Below are positions 16,287-24,920 of a stretch of 64,000 nt of DNA, in pieces (the first letter of the stretch is position 1; each line of letters begins with the position of its first letter). The position numbers were made by a program, and so were the translations under genes. The notes below the pieces were generated by a model that saw only the letters and a list, made by a program, of their open reading frames with translations, was not told the origin of the DNA and searched no databases. Source of the DNA: Caballeronia sordidicola (lineage in GTDB: Bacteria > Pseudomonadota > Gammaproteobacteria > Burkholderiales > Burkholderiaceae); assembly GCF_001544455.2 (NCBI RefSeq), contig NZ_FCOC02000006.1:1-64000 (forward strand). The letters run 5' to 3'.

Positions 16287-18125
16287 ATGGAAGAACTGCT
16301 GCCGTACTATGAGCGCGAACTCTCATTCCTGAGACGCTACTCGCGCGACTTCGCGCAACGCTACCCGAAGATCGCCGCGCGTCTTACGATGTCCGGCGAA
16401 CACGCCGAGGACCCGCACGTCGAGCGCATGATCCAGTCGTTCGCGCTGCTTGGCGCGCGCATCAACAAGAAGCTCGACGACGACTACCCTGAATTCACCG
16501 AAGCGTTGTTGGAAGTGCTGTATCCGCATTATCTGCGGCCGTTTCCGTCGTGTTCAATTGCGCAGTTCGACGCAGCCCAGGCGCTTGGACAGCTCACGGC
16601 AACGGCGACCATCGAACGCGGGACCGAACTGAAATCGCGGCCCATTCGCGGCGTGCAATGCCGCTTTCGCAACGCGTATGATGTGGTGCTTGCACCGCTG
16701 CGCATTATCGAAGCGAAGTATACGCCGGTTGCGTCCGCACCGAGCGCGACCGTCCTGCCTCGTGATGCCACCGCGCTGATCTCCGTGACCTTTGAATCGG
16801 CCGCGCCCCAACTCGATCTCTCGACGCTCGGCTTGCAGCAACTGCGCGTGCACCTGCATGGCGAACAGTCGTTTGTCGCCGCGCTTGCCGATTGCCTGCT
16901 TGTCAACACAACGGCGAGTTATGTTGAAGCGGACCGTTGCGGCAAATGGAAAAAGCTTCACGCGCCCGTGCTCGAGCAGGCGGGTTTCGGCGAAAGCGAT
17001 GCGCTCATCGACTATCCGGAAAAATCACATCCGGCATATCGCTTGTTGACCGAATACTTCGCGTTCCCGGAGAAATTCAATTTCATCGACTTCGGCTTCA
17101 CGGACATGGCGCGAGCCGCCGGGAAATGCAGCCGTTTCACGCTACATGTGGTGCTGAAAGAGATTCGCAGCGACTCGCAAACGGCACGAATGCTCGACGC
17201 CTTGTCGAAGGACAACTTGCGTCTCTTCTGCACGCCGGTGGTGAACCTGTTCAGGCAGCATGGGGATCCCATCCGCGTCACGCATCAGGCGGTCGCGTAC
17301 CCGGTCATCTGCGATGGACGCCGGGCCGCCGCTTACGAAGTGTGCTCGATCGACTCGGTGCATCTGGTGCGCGAGCAGGTCAGTGGCGAATCCGTCACGG
17401 AGTTCCGGCCGTTCTACTCACTGCGTCACGGCGAGCTCGGGCAAGCGGGGCATTACTGGCTCGCGCGCCGCGACGATGCTGTCGCGAAGACAAGTCCGGG
17501 TTACGAGACGGAGATCTCGATTGTCGATATCGACTTTGAGCCACTGCAGGCGCAAACCGATACGCTGAGTCTGGAACTCACCTGCACGAATCGCGACATC
17601 CCGGCACAGCTGGCGTTCGGGCTCGATGGTGGCGATTTGTTCCTCGAAGGCGATTCGTTGGTGAGCAGTGTGCGCATGCTGCGGCGGGCGACGCCGAGCG
17701 TGCGCTTCGAACGCGGGCGCGCTGCGCACTGGCGTTTGATCTCGCACCTCGCGCTCAACCATGTTTCGCTCGCGCAGAGCGGCGTCTCGGCGCTCAAGGA
17801 ATTGCTGCGTATCTACGATTTACGGCGCACCGCGGTCTCGGCGCGGCATATCGATGGCATTGCTGCCATCGAGCAGAAGCCGGCTATCCAGTGGCTTCCA
17901 GGCAAACCGTTCGCCACCTTCGTGCGTGGCATCGAAATCCGTTTGACGCTCGACGAGGAACATTTTGTCGGCACGAGCCTCGCGTCCTTCGTGCGAGTGA
18001 TCGACACGCTCTTCGGACTTTATGTCCATCTGAACAGCTTCGTGCAACTGGTCGTTGTCTCGAAACGCACCGGAGAGGAGATCCTGCGATGCAAACCCCG
18101 CAGCGGCGAATCGATCCTCCTGTAG
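16287..18125 (+). CDS. tssF: T6SS baseplate protein TssF
   Basis: A 612-residue protein opening with MEELLPYYERELSFLRRYSR and containing HVERMIQSFALLGARINKKL and EALLEVLYPHYLRPFPS, which mark TssF. The C terminus (FVQLVVVSKRTGEEILRCKPRSG) is also typical. It forms the baseplate wedge with TssG and TssE and overlaps the 5' end of tssG by 37 bp. Confidence 0.96.
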   Translation: MEELLPYYERELSFLRRYSRDFAQRYPKIAARLTMSGEHAEDPHVERMIQSFALLGARINKKLDDDYPEFTEALLEVLYPHYLRPFPSCSIAQFDAAQALGQLTATATIERGTELKSRPIRGVQCRFRNAYDVVLAPLRIIEAKYTPVASAPSATVLPRDATALISVTFESAAPQLDLSTLGLQQLRVHLHGEQSFVAALADCLLVNTTASYVEADRCGKWKKLHAPVLEQAGFGESDALIDYPEKSHPAYRLLTEYFAFPEKFNFIDFGFTDMARAAGKCSRFTLHVVLKEIRSDSQTARMLDALSKDNLRLFCTPVVNLFRQHGDPIRVTHQAVAYPVICDGRRAAAYEVCSIDSVHLVREQVSGESVTEFRPFYSLRHGELGQAGHYWLARRDDAVAKTSPGYETEISIVDIDFEPLQAQTDTLSLELTCTNRDIPAQLAFGLDGGDLFLEGDSLVSSVRMLRRATPSVRFERGRAAHWRLISHLALNHVSLAQSGVSALKELLRIYDLRRTAVSARHIDGIAAIEQKPAIQWLPGKPFATFVRGIEIRLTLDEEHFVGTSLASFVRVIDTLFGLYVHLNSFVQLVVVSKRTGEEILRCKPRSGESILL

Positions 18126-19183
18126 TGGAGCGCCTGCTCGACGAGCCGTACCGCTTCGAATTTTTCCAGGCGGTCCGTCTGCTCGGGATTGCTTTTGGGC
18201 GCAAGGCAGGCGCGGACAAGCGGGGACGTGATGATCTCTTCGCCAAGCACGTTTCGTTTCGCAACAGCATGTCGCTTTCGTTTCCGCCCAGCGAGATTCA
18301 ATCTGCGCTTTCATTCGATGCCGGCGACACCGCGCTCAAGGACAAACCCGCTCGCACCGATGCTCTTGCAAACGGCGGACTGAGCCGCGTTGAAATCACG
18401 CCATCGTTTTTTGGCTTGCTCGGTTCGCAAGGTGCCTTACCCCTTGCCTATACCGAGCAGATCGCGAACCGCGAGCAAACGCACAAGGACTACGCCGCGC
18501 GCGAGTTCTTCGACATGTTCTCAAACCGTGCGACCGCGCTCTTTTACGCGGCGTGGAAGAAGTACCGGTTGCCGCTTCACTACGAGACCGATCGGGATCA
18601 GCGGTATCTGCCGCTGCTGCTGTCGCTTGCGGGCGTGTCCAACGACGAAACGCGCGCCGACCTGCAAGGCGGACGTGGCGCCCTGTTCGATGAAGCCATT
18701 GCAGGCTATGCGCTGGCGGCGCGGCACAGGCCGATGTCCGCGTCTTACTTGCAACGCACCTTGTCGGATTACTTCGGCGTGCCGGTGCGCGTCGAACAAT
18801 TCATCGGCAGATGGTACGACGTGCCACGCGACCAGTTGAGCGTGCTAGGTGGCGTCAACGCAACGCTTGGCGCCACGGCACTGGCAGGCGAGCGCGTGTG
18901 GCAGCGCGATATGCGCGCAAGGCTGGTCGTGGGACCGCTTTCGAAGAAAGACTATGAAGCGTTCTTGCCTGGCGCCGGCAATGCCCTCGCGCTCGAGCGG
19001 ATGTTGACGTTGCTCGCGGGTGTCACTCTCGAATACGAAGTGTCACTCGTGCTGCGTCGCGACGAAGTTTCGCCGAGCCAACTGGGAATCGCCGGGCGCC
19101 TGGGCTGGGACGCGTTTCTTTGCACGCAGCCGGCGCGGCAGGATCGTTCCGACGCATGTTATGAACTTCATCTGGTTTCCTAA
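18089..19183 (+). CDS. tssG: T6SS baseplate protein TssG
   Basis: I chose the ATG at 18089, which has GAGGAG ~8 bases upstream and gives the TssG-like opening PPVVERLLDEPYRFEFFQAVRL; the frame extends further 5' inside tssF without coding sense. Later blocks include VEITPSFFGLLGSQGALPLAYTE, AREFFDMFSNRATALFY and YFGVPVRVEQFIGRW. The product is 364 residues, a normal size, and pairs with TssF. Confidence 0.95.
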   Translation: MQTPQRRIDPPVVERLLDEPYRFEFFQAVRLLGIAFGRKAGADKRGRDDLFAKHVSFRNSMSLSFPPSEIQSALSFDAGDTALKDKPARTDALANGGLSRVEITPSFFGLLGSQGALPLAYTEQIANREQTHKDYAAREFFDMFSNRATALFYAAWKKYRLPLHYETDRDQRYLPLLLSLAGVSNDETRADLQGGRGALFDEAIAGYALAARHRPMSASYLQRTLSDYFGVPVRVEQFIGRWYDVPRDQLSVLGGVNATLGATALAGERVWQRDMRARLVVGPLSKKDYEAFLPGAGNALALERMLTLLAGVTLEYEVSLVLRRDEVSPSQLGIAGRLGWDAFLCTQPARQDRSDACYELHLVS

Positions 19184-19240
19184 GCGTCTGGTCTATCCGA
19201 CGTGTCGAGAACCGCGCTATGACTTTACTGGACGTCAATA

Positions 19241-21874
19241 ATGAGCACGCCGTTGAAGACCTTGATTGCAAAGCTGAACCCGACGTGCCGCCAGGCCGCT
19301 GAGCGCGCTGCAAGCGCTTGCCTGTCGCGCGGCCACTATGAGGTGGAGCTGGAGCATTTGTTCATTGCTTTGATCGACGTGCCGGCGAGTGACACCGTGC
19401 TTGCCTTGCGTGCAAGTAATATCGATCAGTTGGCTGTGCGGCGCGATCTCGAACGCGAACTGTCGCGGCTGCAAACCGGCAATACGCGCACGCCCGTGTT
19501 TTCGGTGCATTTGATTGCGCTTTTCGAACAGGCGTGGCTGATTGCTTCACTGGATGCGCAAGGAGCACTGATCCGCTCGGGTCATCTGCTGCTCGCGTTG
19601 GCGAACGCGCCCGAGCTGGCGCAATTTGCACAGCGCATGTCGCCGCAATTTGCTTCGGTGCGTGTCGACCGGCTCAAGCATGAGTTCGATCAACTCACGG
19701 ATGGTTCTGTCGAATCTCAGCCGGTGCACATGGAAGAAGCCTCGTCGCCCGCATCCGCGGGCGCGTCACGCACGCCCGCGCTGGACACCTATACCAGCGA
19801 CCTCACCGCGCGCGCGCGTCAAGGCAGCATTGATCCGGTGATCGGGCGGGAAGGGGAGATCCGCCAGGCAATCGACATCCTGATGCGGCGCCGCCAGAAC
19901 AACCCGATCATGACCGGCGAGGCCGGCGTCGGGAAGACAGCGGTCGTCGAAGGGCTGGCGTTGCGCATTGCGGCAGGTGATGTTCCCGTGCCACTGCGCG
20001 AAGTCGCGCTGCACGTGCTCGACATGGGTTTGCTGCAAGCAGGCGCAAGTGTGAAGGGCGAATTCGAAAACCGCCTCAAGCAAGTAATCGATGAAGTAAA
20101 GAAGAGTCCCTATCCGATCATTCTTTTCATCGATGAAGCGCATACGATCATCGGCGCGGGCGGTCAGGCCGGCCAGAACGATGCGGCAAATTTGCTGAAA
20201 CCGGCGCTTGCCCGTGGCGAATTGCGCACCATTGCGGCGACCACGTGGAGCGAGTACAAGAAGTACTTTGAAAAAGATGCCGCGCTTGCCCGTCGTTTCC
20301 AGGTCGTCAAGATCGAGGAACCGAGCGAGCCGCTCGCCGCAGCCATGTTGCGCGGCATGAGCGCGCTGATGGAAAAGCACTTCAACGTACGCATTCTCGA
20401 CGACGCCATCACCGAAGCCGTGCGACTCTCGCATCGCTATGTCAGCGGACGGCAATTGCCGGACAAGGCCATCAGCGTGCTCGATACAGCGTGTGCGAAA
20501 GTCGCGCTCGCGCAGAGCTCGGCCCCCGCTGTCATCGACGATACAAAAAGGCGCATTGAACGCACCGATGTCGAACTGGCTTCACTGGAGCGTGAAGCCG
20601 CGAGCGGTGCGCCGCATGACGAGCGCATCGCGGTGTTGCGTGAGGCGCGTGCGGCTGACCTCGAAACGCTTGAACGCGATGAAGCGCGCTTCCAGCAAGA
20701 GCGATCGCTCGCGGGTGAGATTGAAGCGCTGCGCCGTCAGATCGACGCCGCGCGCGATGGCGGCGAAGCATCGAGCGTCGAAACTATTCGATCAACGCTC
20801 GACGCCCGCGTGAGCGAATTGCGCGCATTGCAGAACGCACAGCCTATCGTGCCGCTTCAGGTCGACGGACATGTCGTCGCGGAAATTGTTGCCTCGTGGA
20901 CCGGCGTCCCGCTTGGGCGCATGGTGAAAAACGAATTGCAGACGGTGCTCAATCTGCCGGCGTTGCTCGCGGCGCGCGTGATTGGCCAGGATCATGCGCT
21001 TCTCGCGATCGCGCAACGCGTGCGGACCGCGAGCGCAAACCTTGAGGATCCAGACAAGCCGCGTGGCGTGTTCATGTTCGTCGGGCCGTCGGGTGTCGGC
21101 AAGACAGAGACGGCGCTAGCGCTCGCCGACGTGCTGTACGGCGGCGAGCGCAAGCTCGTCACCGTCAACATGAGCGAGTACCAGGAGGCGCATAGCGTGT
21201 CAGGCCTCAAGGGTTCGCCGCCGGGCTACGTGGGTTACGGCGAGGGCGGCGTGCTCACCGAGGCGGTGCGCCGAAACCCTTATTCAGTGGTGCTGCTCGA
21301 TGAAGTCGAGAAGGCGCACCCCGACGTGATGGAGTTGTTCTTTCAGGTCTTCGACAAAGGCATGATGGACGACGCCGAAGGACGCGAAATCGATTTCCGC
21401 AACACGCTGATCATCCTGACATCGAATGTGGGATCGGCCGCTGTGATGTCCGCTTGCCTGAACAAATCCGCCGACGAGTTGCCAGGTGCGGATGAACTCG
21501 CCGAGACATTGCGGCCGCAGCTTTTCAAGGTGTTCAAGCCGGCTTTCCTCGGCCGCATGAAGGTTGTTCCGTACTATCCGATTCCGGACGACGTGCTTGC
21601 TGAAATCATCGAACTGAAACTTGGGCGCATTGCGCGACGCATTGAAACGAATCATAAGGCCTTGTTCGAGTGGGACGAAAGTCTTGTCGATGCCGTGCTC
21701 GCGCGTTGCACCGAAGTCGATTCCGGAGCGCGAAACGTCGATCACATTTTGAGCGGCACCTTGCTGCCGGAAATTGCCGGACACGTGCTGGAAAGGATGG
21801 CGAGCGGCGAGGCCATCGCACGCATCACGGTCAGCGCCGGCGATAGCGGCGACTTCAATTATGCGATCGCATGA
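19241..21874 (+). CDS. clpV: T6SS sheath-recycling ATPase ClpV (TssH)
   Basis: An 877-residue ClpB-type AAA+ protein. It has an N-terminal Clp repeat domain (~10-150), a first ATPase with Walker A GEAGVGKT at 226-233 and Walker B ILFIDEAH, a middle coiled coil, and a second ATPase with Walker A GPSGVGKT near 614-621 and Walker B VLLDEVEKAHP. It pulls contracted TssB/TssC sheaths apart using ATP. It is 57 bp downstream of tssG. Confidence 0.97.
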   Translation: MSTPLKTLIAKLNPTCRQAAERAASACLSRGHYEVELEHLFIALIDVPASDTVLALRASNIDQLAVRRDLERELSRLQTGNTRTPVFSVHLIALFEQAWLIASLDAQGALIRSGHLLLALANAPELAQFAQRMSPQFASVRVDRLKHEFDQLTDGSVESQPVHMEEASSPASAGASRTPALDTYTSDLTARARQGSIDPVIGREGEIRQAIDILMRRRQNNPIMTGEAGVGKTAVVEGLALRIAAGDVPVPLREVALHVLDMGLLQAGASVKGEFENRLKQVIDEVKKSPYPIILFIDEAHTIIGAGGQAGQNDAANLLKPALARGELRTIAATTWSEYKKYFEKDAALARRFQVVKIEEPSEPLAAAMLRGMSALMEKHFNVRILDDAITEAVRLSHRYVSGRQLPDKAISVLDTACAKVALAQSSAPAVIDDTKRRIERTDVELASLEREAASGAPHDERIAVLREARAADLETLERDEARFQQERSLAGEIEALRRQIDAARDGGEASSVETIRSTLDARVSELRALQNAQPIVPLQVDGHVVAEIVASWTGVPLGRMVKNELQTVLNLPALLAARVIGQDHALLAIAQRVRTASANLEDPDKPRGVFMFVGPSGVGKTETALALADVLYGGERKLVTVNMSEYQEAHSVSGLKGSPPGYVGYGEGGVLTEAVRRNPYSVVLLDEVEKAHPDVMELFFQVFDKGMMDDAEGREIDFRNTLIILTSNVGSAAVMSACLNKSADELPGADELAETLRPQLFKVFKPAFLGRMKVVPYYPIPDDVLAEIIELKLGRIARRIETNHKALFEWDESLVDAVLARCTEVDSGARNVDHILSGTLLPEIAGHVLERMASGEAIARITVSAGDSGDFNYAIA

Positions 21875-21901
21875 TTCATGCATCAAGAAACAAGACCGAT
21901 C

Positions 21902-23023
21902 ATGTCCACCACATCCATTTTGCTCGAGCCCGTATCCGCATTGTCGCCTTGCGGCGATGACCTGCTGTTTTCCGCTGACTTCGATGCTGTCCAACAAGCG
22001 CGCCGCTTCGATGACCCGTCGCTCGACCAGGGCGAATGGATCACGGAGATCAAGGAGGCCGACTGGCCTTTTGTGATCGAGCGCAGCACGGCATTGCTCA
22101 AGACGCAGACCAAAGACTTGCGTCTGGCCGCCTGGCTGACCGAGGCGCTTGCAATGCGCAGCGGAATCACGGGGCTCACCGACGGCTTCGTGTTGCTCAA
22201 GGGTCTGTGCGAGCGTTATTGGGAACACGTCCATCCGCTGCCCGAAGGCGACGATGCGGAGTATCGGCTGGGCAATGTTGCGTGGCTGATCGGACGCAGC
22301 GCGGAGTTGCTGCGTGCCGTTGCGCTCACCGACGGCGGCGGTGTCCGTCATAGCGCACTCGACTGGGAGATCGCCACGCACGCGGCGCAAGCGGCGAAAC
22401 GAGACCCCGATCACGCCGATGACATCACGCGCGGCAAGCCATCAGTCGAAGCAATAGAAGCTTCGCGACGGGCTACGCCAACGGGTTTCTATGCAACGTT
22501 GCTTGGTCAGCTGGCGGCATTCGAAGTCGCGATGCTCGCGCTTGAGAAGGAGCTGGATAACCGCGCGGGAGACGACGCGCCGAGCTTTCGCAGGGCGCGG
22601 GATGCGTATGAGACTGTGTACCGGCTGGCGGAGCGGTTCGCGCGGGACAGTGGCGTGAGTACGCCGGCGGACGTACCGGTTGTGGACTTTATGAAGCCTG
22701 TTGTGCCGGACGCGCCAATGCGTGTTGAACCGTCGTTCGAACAAACTGCAGCACCACCCCGGGAGGAGCCCGTGTTCAAGTCCACGCCACTCACCGCGAG
22801 TGCAAGCGGCGCTCAGGCGCGGGTGCAGGCCGTCGCGCAATTACGCGAAGTCGCCGCATTTTTCAGGCGCACGGAACCGCATAGCCCGGTCGCGTATCTC
22901 GCCGACAAAGCCGCAGAATGGGCCGACATGCCGCTGCATGAATGGCTGACGACCGTGGTCAAGGACGATGCATCACTCGCGCATATTCGCGAGCTGCTGG
23001 GGGTGAAGGAGAAGGCGGAATAG
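21902..23023 (+). CDS. tssA: T6SS assembly protein TssA
   Basis: The frame opens at 21878, but the family usually starts close to the ImpA-type motif LLEPVSALSPCGDDLLFSADF, so I prefer the second ATG at 21902 (373 residues). Neither start has a clear ribosome binding site. The ImpA N-terminal domain (~1-150) is followed by a variable linker and a C-terminal segment (AVAQLREVAAFFRRTEPHSP, PLHEWLTTVV) of the type that forms TssA rings. TssA coordinates baseplate priming and tail growth. The plus-strand T6SS operon ends here; tagN converges 21 bp away. Confidence 0.93.
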   Translation: MSTTSILLEPVSALSPCGDDLLFSADFDAVQQARRFDDPSLDQGEWITEIKEADWPFVIERSTALLKTQTKDLRLAAWLTEALAMRSGITGLTDGFVLLKGLCERYWEHVHPLPEGDDAEYRLGNVAWLIGRSAELLRAVALTDGGGVRHSALDWEIATHAAQAAKRDPDHADDITRGKPSVEAIEASRRATPTGFYATLLGQLAAFEVAMLALEKELDNRAGDDAPSFRRARDAYETVYRLAERFARDSGVSTPADVPVVDFMKPVVPDAPMRVEPSFEQTAAPPREEPVFKSTPLTASASGAQARVQAVAQLREVAAFFRRTEPHSPVAYLADKAAEWADMPLHEWLTTVVKDDASLAHIRELLGVKEKAE

Positions 23024-23044
23024 CGCGGACGCGCTTTCACTTGA

Positions 23045-23926
23045 TTACTGCCCCGCCCGAAACTCGATCCGTCTGTTCCGCGCGCGCCCGTCGTTCGTAT
23101 CGTTTGATGCGATCGGCTGGTCCGGTCCGACGCCCGTCGTATTCAAGGTCTGCGGACTGATGCCCTTCGCCACTAGATAACCCTTCACCGCATCCGCGCG
23201 CGCCTGACTCAGCGCAACGTTCGACGTCCGGTTGCCGGCGTTGTCGGTGTGTCCGATTACTTCTACCGTACGTGTCGACATCTTCGCGAGCACCGCCGCC
23301 ATCTGATTGAGAATCGTGCGTCCTTGCGCAGTCAACGTGGCGCTGCCGGTTTCAAATTCGATCGTGCGATTCGCAAGCGTCTTGTCCAGCAATCCCTGCT
23401 CGGACGCCGTGACGCGAAGACCATTCTTGATGGTGTATGTCGGGTTCAGCGAATTTGCCATGTCGCTCGCAATCTGCTGGCGCTGGGCTTCATTGCGCAC
23501 TTCGCCTTTTACATCGATAGCCGTGCCGTCTATCTTCAACTGCCCCTTGCTGATTTGCTTTAATTGCGGGTTGATCAGCTTCTGCACATTGGCGCCCCAG
23601 TTCGGCGGCGTGGCGACATCGCCGACTTCGATCTGATCCACGACGTTGCTCGCGCCATAGGTGTCGCGCAAACGGGAAAGTACTGCGGCCTTGGTCGCTT
23701 CATCGGGTACGGTGCCGCCCGCCACAACCTGACCAGGCACCGTATTCGCCGATGCAGGCGCGGAGACGATCGCGCCCGTCGCGTTCGGATTCTGCAATGC
23801 GCCCGCGCCCGATGCGCCTGGCAGTGCAGTGGTCCGCACGCTATCTCCCGCGACCGGATTCACGGTCGTCTGCGCATGGACCGTTGCGGCGCCGATCATC
23901 AGGCAAGCGGCAATGACAGAACGCAT
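23045..23926 (-). CDS. tagN: T6SS-associated OmpA-family peptidoglycan-binding protein (TagN-like)
   Basis: The frame is open well upstream, but the ATG at 23926 has a GGAGG box and is followed by a signal peptide (MRSVIAACLMIGAATVHAQ). The 293-residue product has a BON-like middle (~95-180) and a C-terminal OmpA domain with the peptidoglycan-binding pattern VIGHTDNAGNRTSNVALSQARA and NRRIEF. It probably tethers the T6SS membrane complex to the cell wall, since TssL here lacks such a domain. It starts 4 bp after the tagF stop. Confidence 0.85.
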   Translation of the reverse strand: MRSVIAACLMIGAATVHAQTTVNPVAGDSVRTTALPGASGAGALQNPNATGAIVSAPASANTVPGQVVAGGTVPDEATKAAVLSRLRDTYGASNVVDQIEVGDVATPPNWGANVQKLINPQLKQISKGQLKIDGTAIDVKGEVRNEAQRQQIASDMANSLNPTYTIKNGLRVTASEQGLLDKTLANRTIEFETGSATLTAQGRTILNQMAAVLAKMSTRTVEVIGHTDNAGNRTSNVALSQARADAVKGYLVAKGISPQTLNTTGVGPDQPIASNDTNDGRARNRRIEFRAGQ

Positions 23927-23930
23927 AAAT

Positions 23931-24920
23931 TCAACCTCCGACAAATACTTCGCGAAACGTATCAATTGCGACACGCAGCGAGAGTTGCGGTTGATCGAGA
24001 TAGCTGACGAGCTTGCTGATGTCATGATTGTTCTGGGCATGTGCATCGATCCATTCAGGATCGTCGATATCGATGTTGTGCGACGCATAGACCTGCGGAT
24101 CGACAATGCTCTGCAACGTCTTCGCCGACGCGCCGTTGAACCCCACCACCAGCCGCTCGCGTGAAGCAATCGTGCCGATGAAGACAGCCAGCTCGAAGTC
24201 AGCTCTAGATACAAACGGTGCGATCAGCTCGAGCCACAGCGCGGCGACGAGGCTCCGGTAGAACGGATCGTTCGGAAGCGGCAGGGTGAGCCCGCGCTCC
24301 AGATGCGACGAGCCGCTGTCCATCACGGGCTTGAGCAGCGAACCCAGTGCGAGCATCGCGCCGCGCAGACGCACAGGATGACCATTCGCAAGCAGCATCT
24401 GTTCGAGGCCGGCGAGCGTCTGGTGCTCCACAAAATCAGCGAAGGTGCCATCGTGCGGATTGCGCTGTGAATCAATATCGACGGCAATTTGTGTGTCGCC
24501 GAGCGCCTGTAGCGCGCCGGGCGGTTCAACGTCGCCGAGCAGCGGCTGCATTTGCGTTGCGATGCGGGACCACAAGCGCGCGAACGCAAGCGGACTGCGC
24601 GGCAGGAAACTCAGCGGCCTGTCGACTTCAAGCGCTGCTGCCGCAAGAAACGGGAAGCGCCGTTGCGACTGATCGTGGCTCGTCACCATGTGGCCGGCGA
24701 TTGCGAGCTTGCTCTGCGATCCGAGGAACGCGAAGTGCACCGGCCGCGCTTCGTCGTAGACGATCTTCCAGCGCGGATCTTCCGCGAGCAGCTCCATGCC
24801 TTGCGCGACATAACGGTCGAGCGTATTGAGCAGTTGCGGATGGTTTGGGCTCTTGACGAAGTCACCGCGTGACGGAATCTTGCCAAAGTACGCAACCTGC
24901 GCTTGTGCGGTCTGCGTCAT
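23931..24920 (-). CDS. tagF: T6SS accessory regulator TagF
   Basis: A 329-residue protein with the TagF opening VAYFGKIPSRGDFVKSPN and the blocks RWKIVYDEARPVHFAFLGSQSKLAIAGHMVTSHDQSQRRFPF and PSFLPRSPLAFARLW-like text. TagF represses T6SS firing after translation in other bacteria. No Fha, PpkA or PppA gene is in view, so here it would act without a neighbouring threonine-phosphorylation pathway. Its start overlaps the tssM stop by 4 bp. Confidence 0.9.
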   Translation of the reverse strand: MTQTAQAQVAYFGKIPSRGDFVKSPNHPQLLNTLDRYVAQGMELLAEDPRWKIVYDEARPVHFAFLGSQSKLAIAGHMVTSHDQSQRRFPFLAAAALEVDRPLSFLPRSPLAFARLWSRIATQMQPLLGDVEPPGALQALGDTQIAVDIDSQRNPHDGTFADFVEHQTLAGLEQMLLANGHPVRLRGAMLALGSLLKPVMDSGSSHLERGLTLPLPNDPFYRSLVAALWLELIAPFVSRADFELAVFIGTIASRERLVVGFNGASAKTLQSIVDPQVYASHNIDIDDPEWIDAHAQNNHDISKLVSYLDQPQLSLRVAIDTFREVFVGG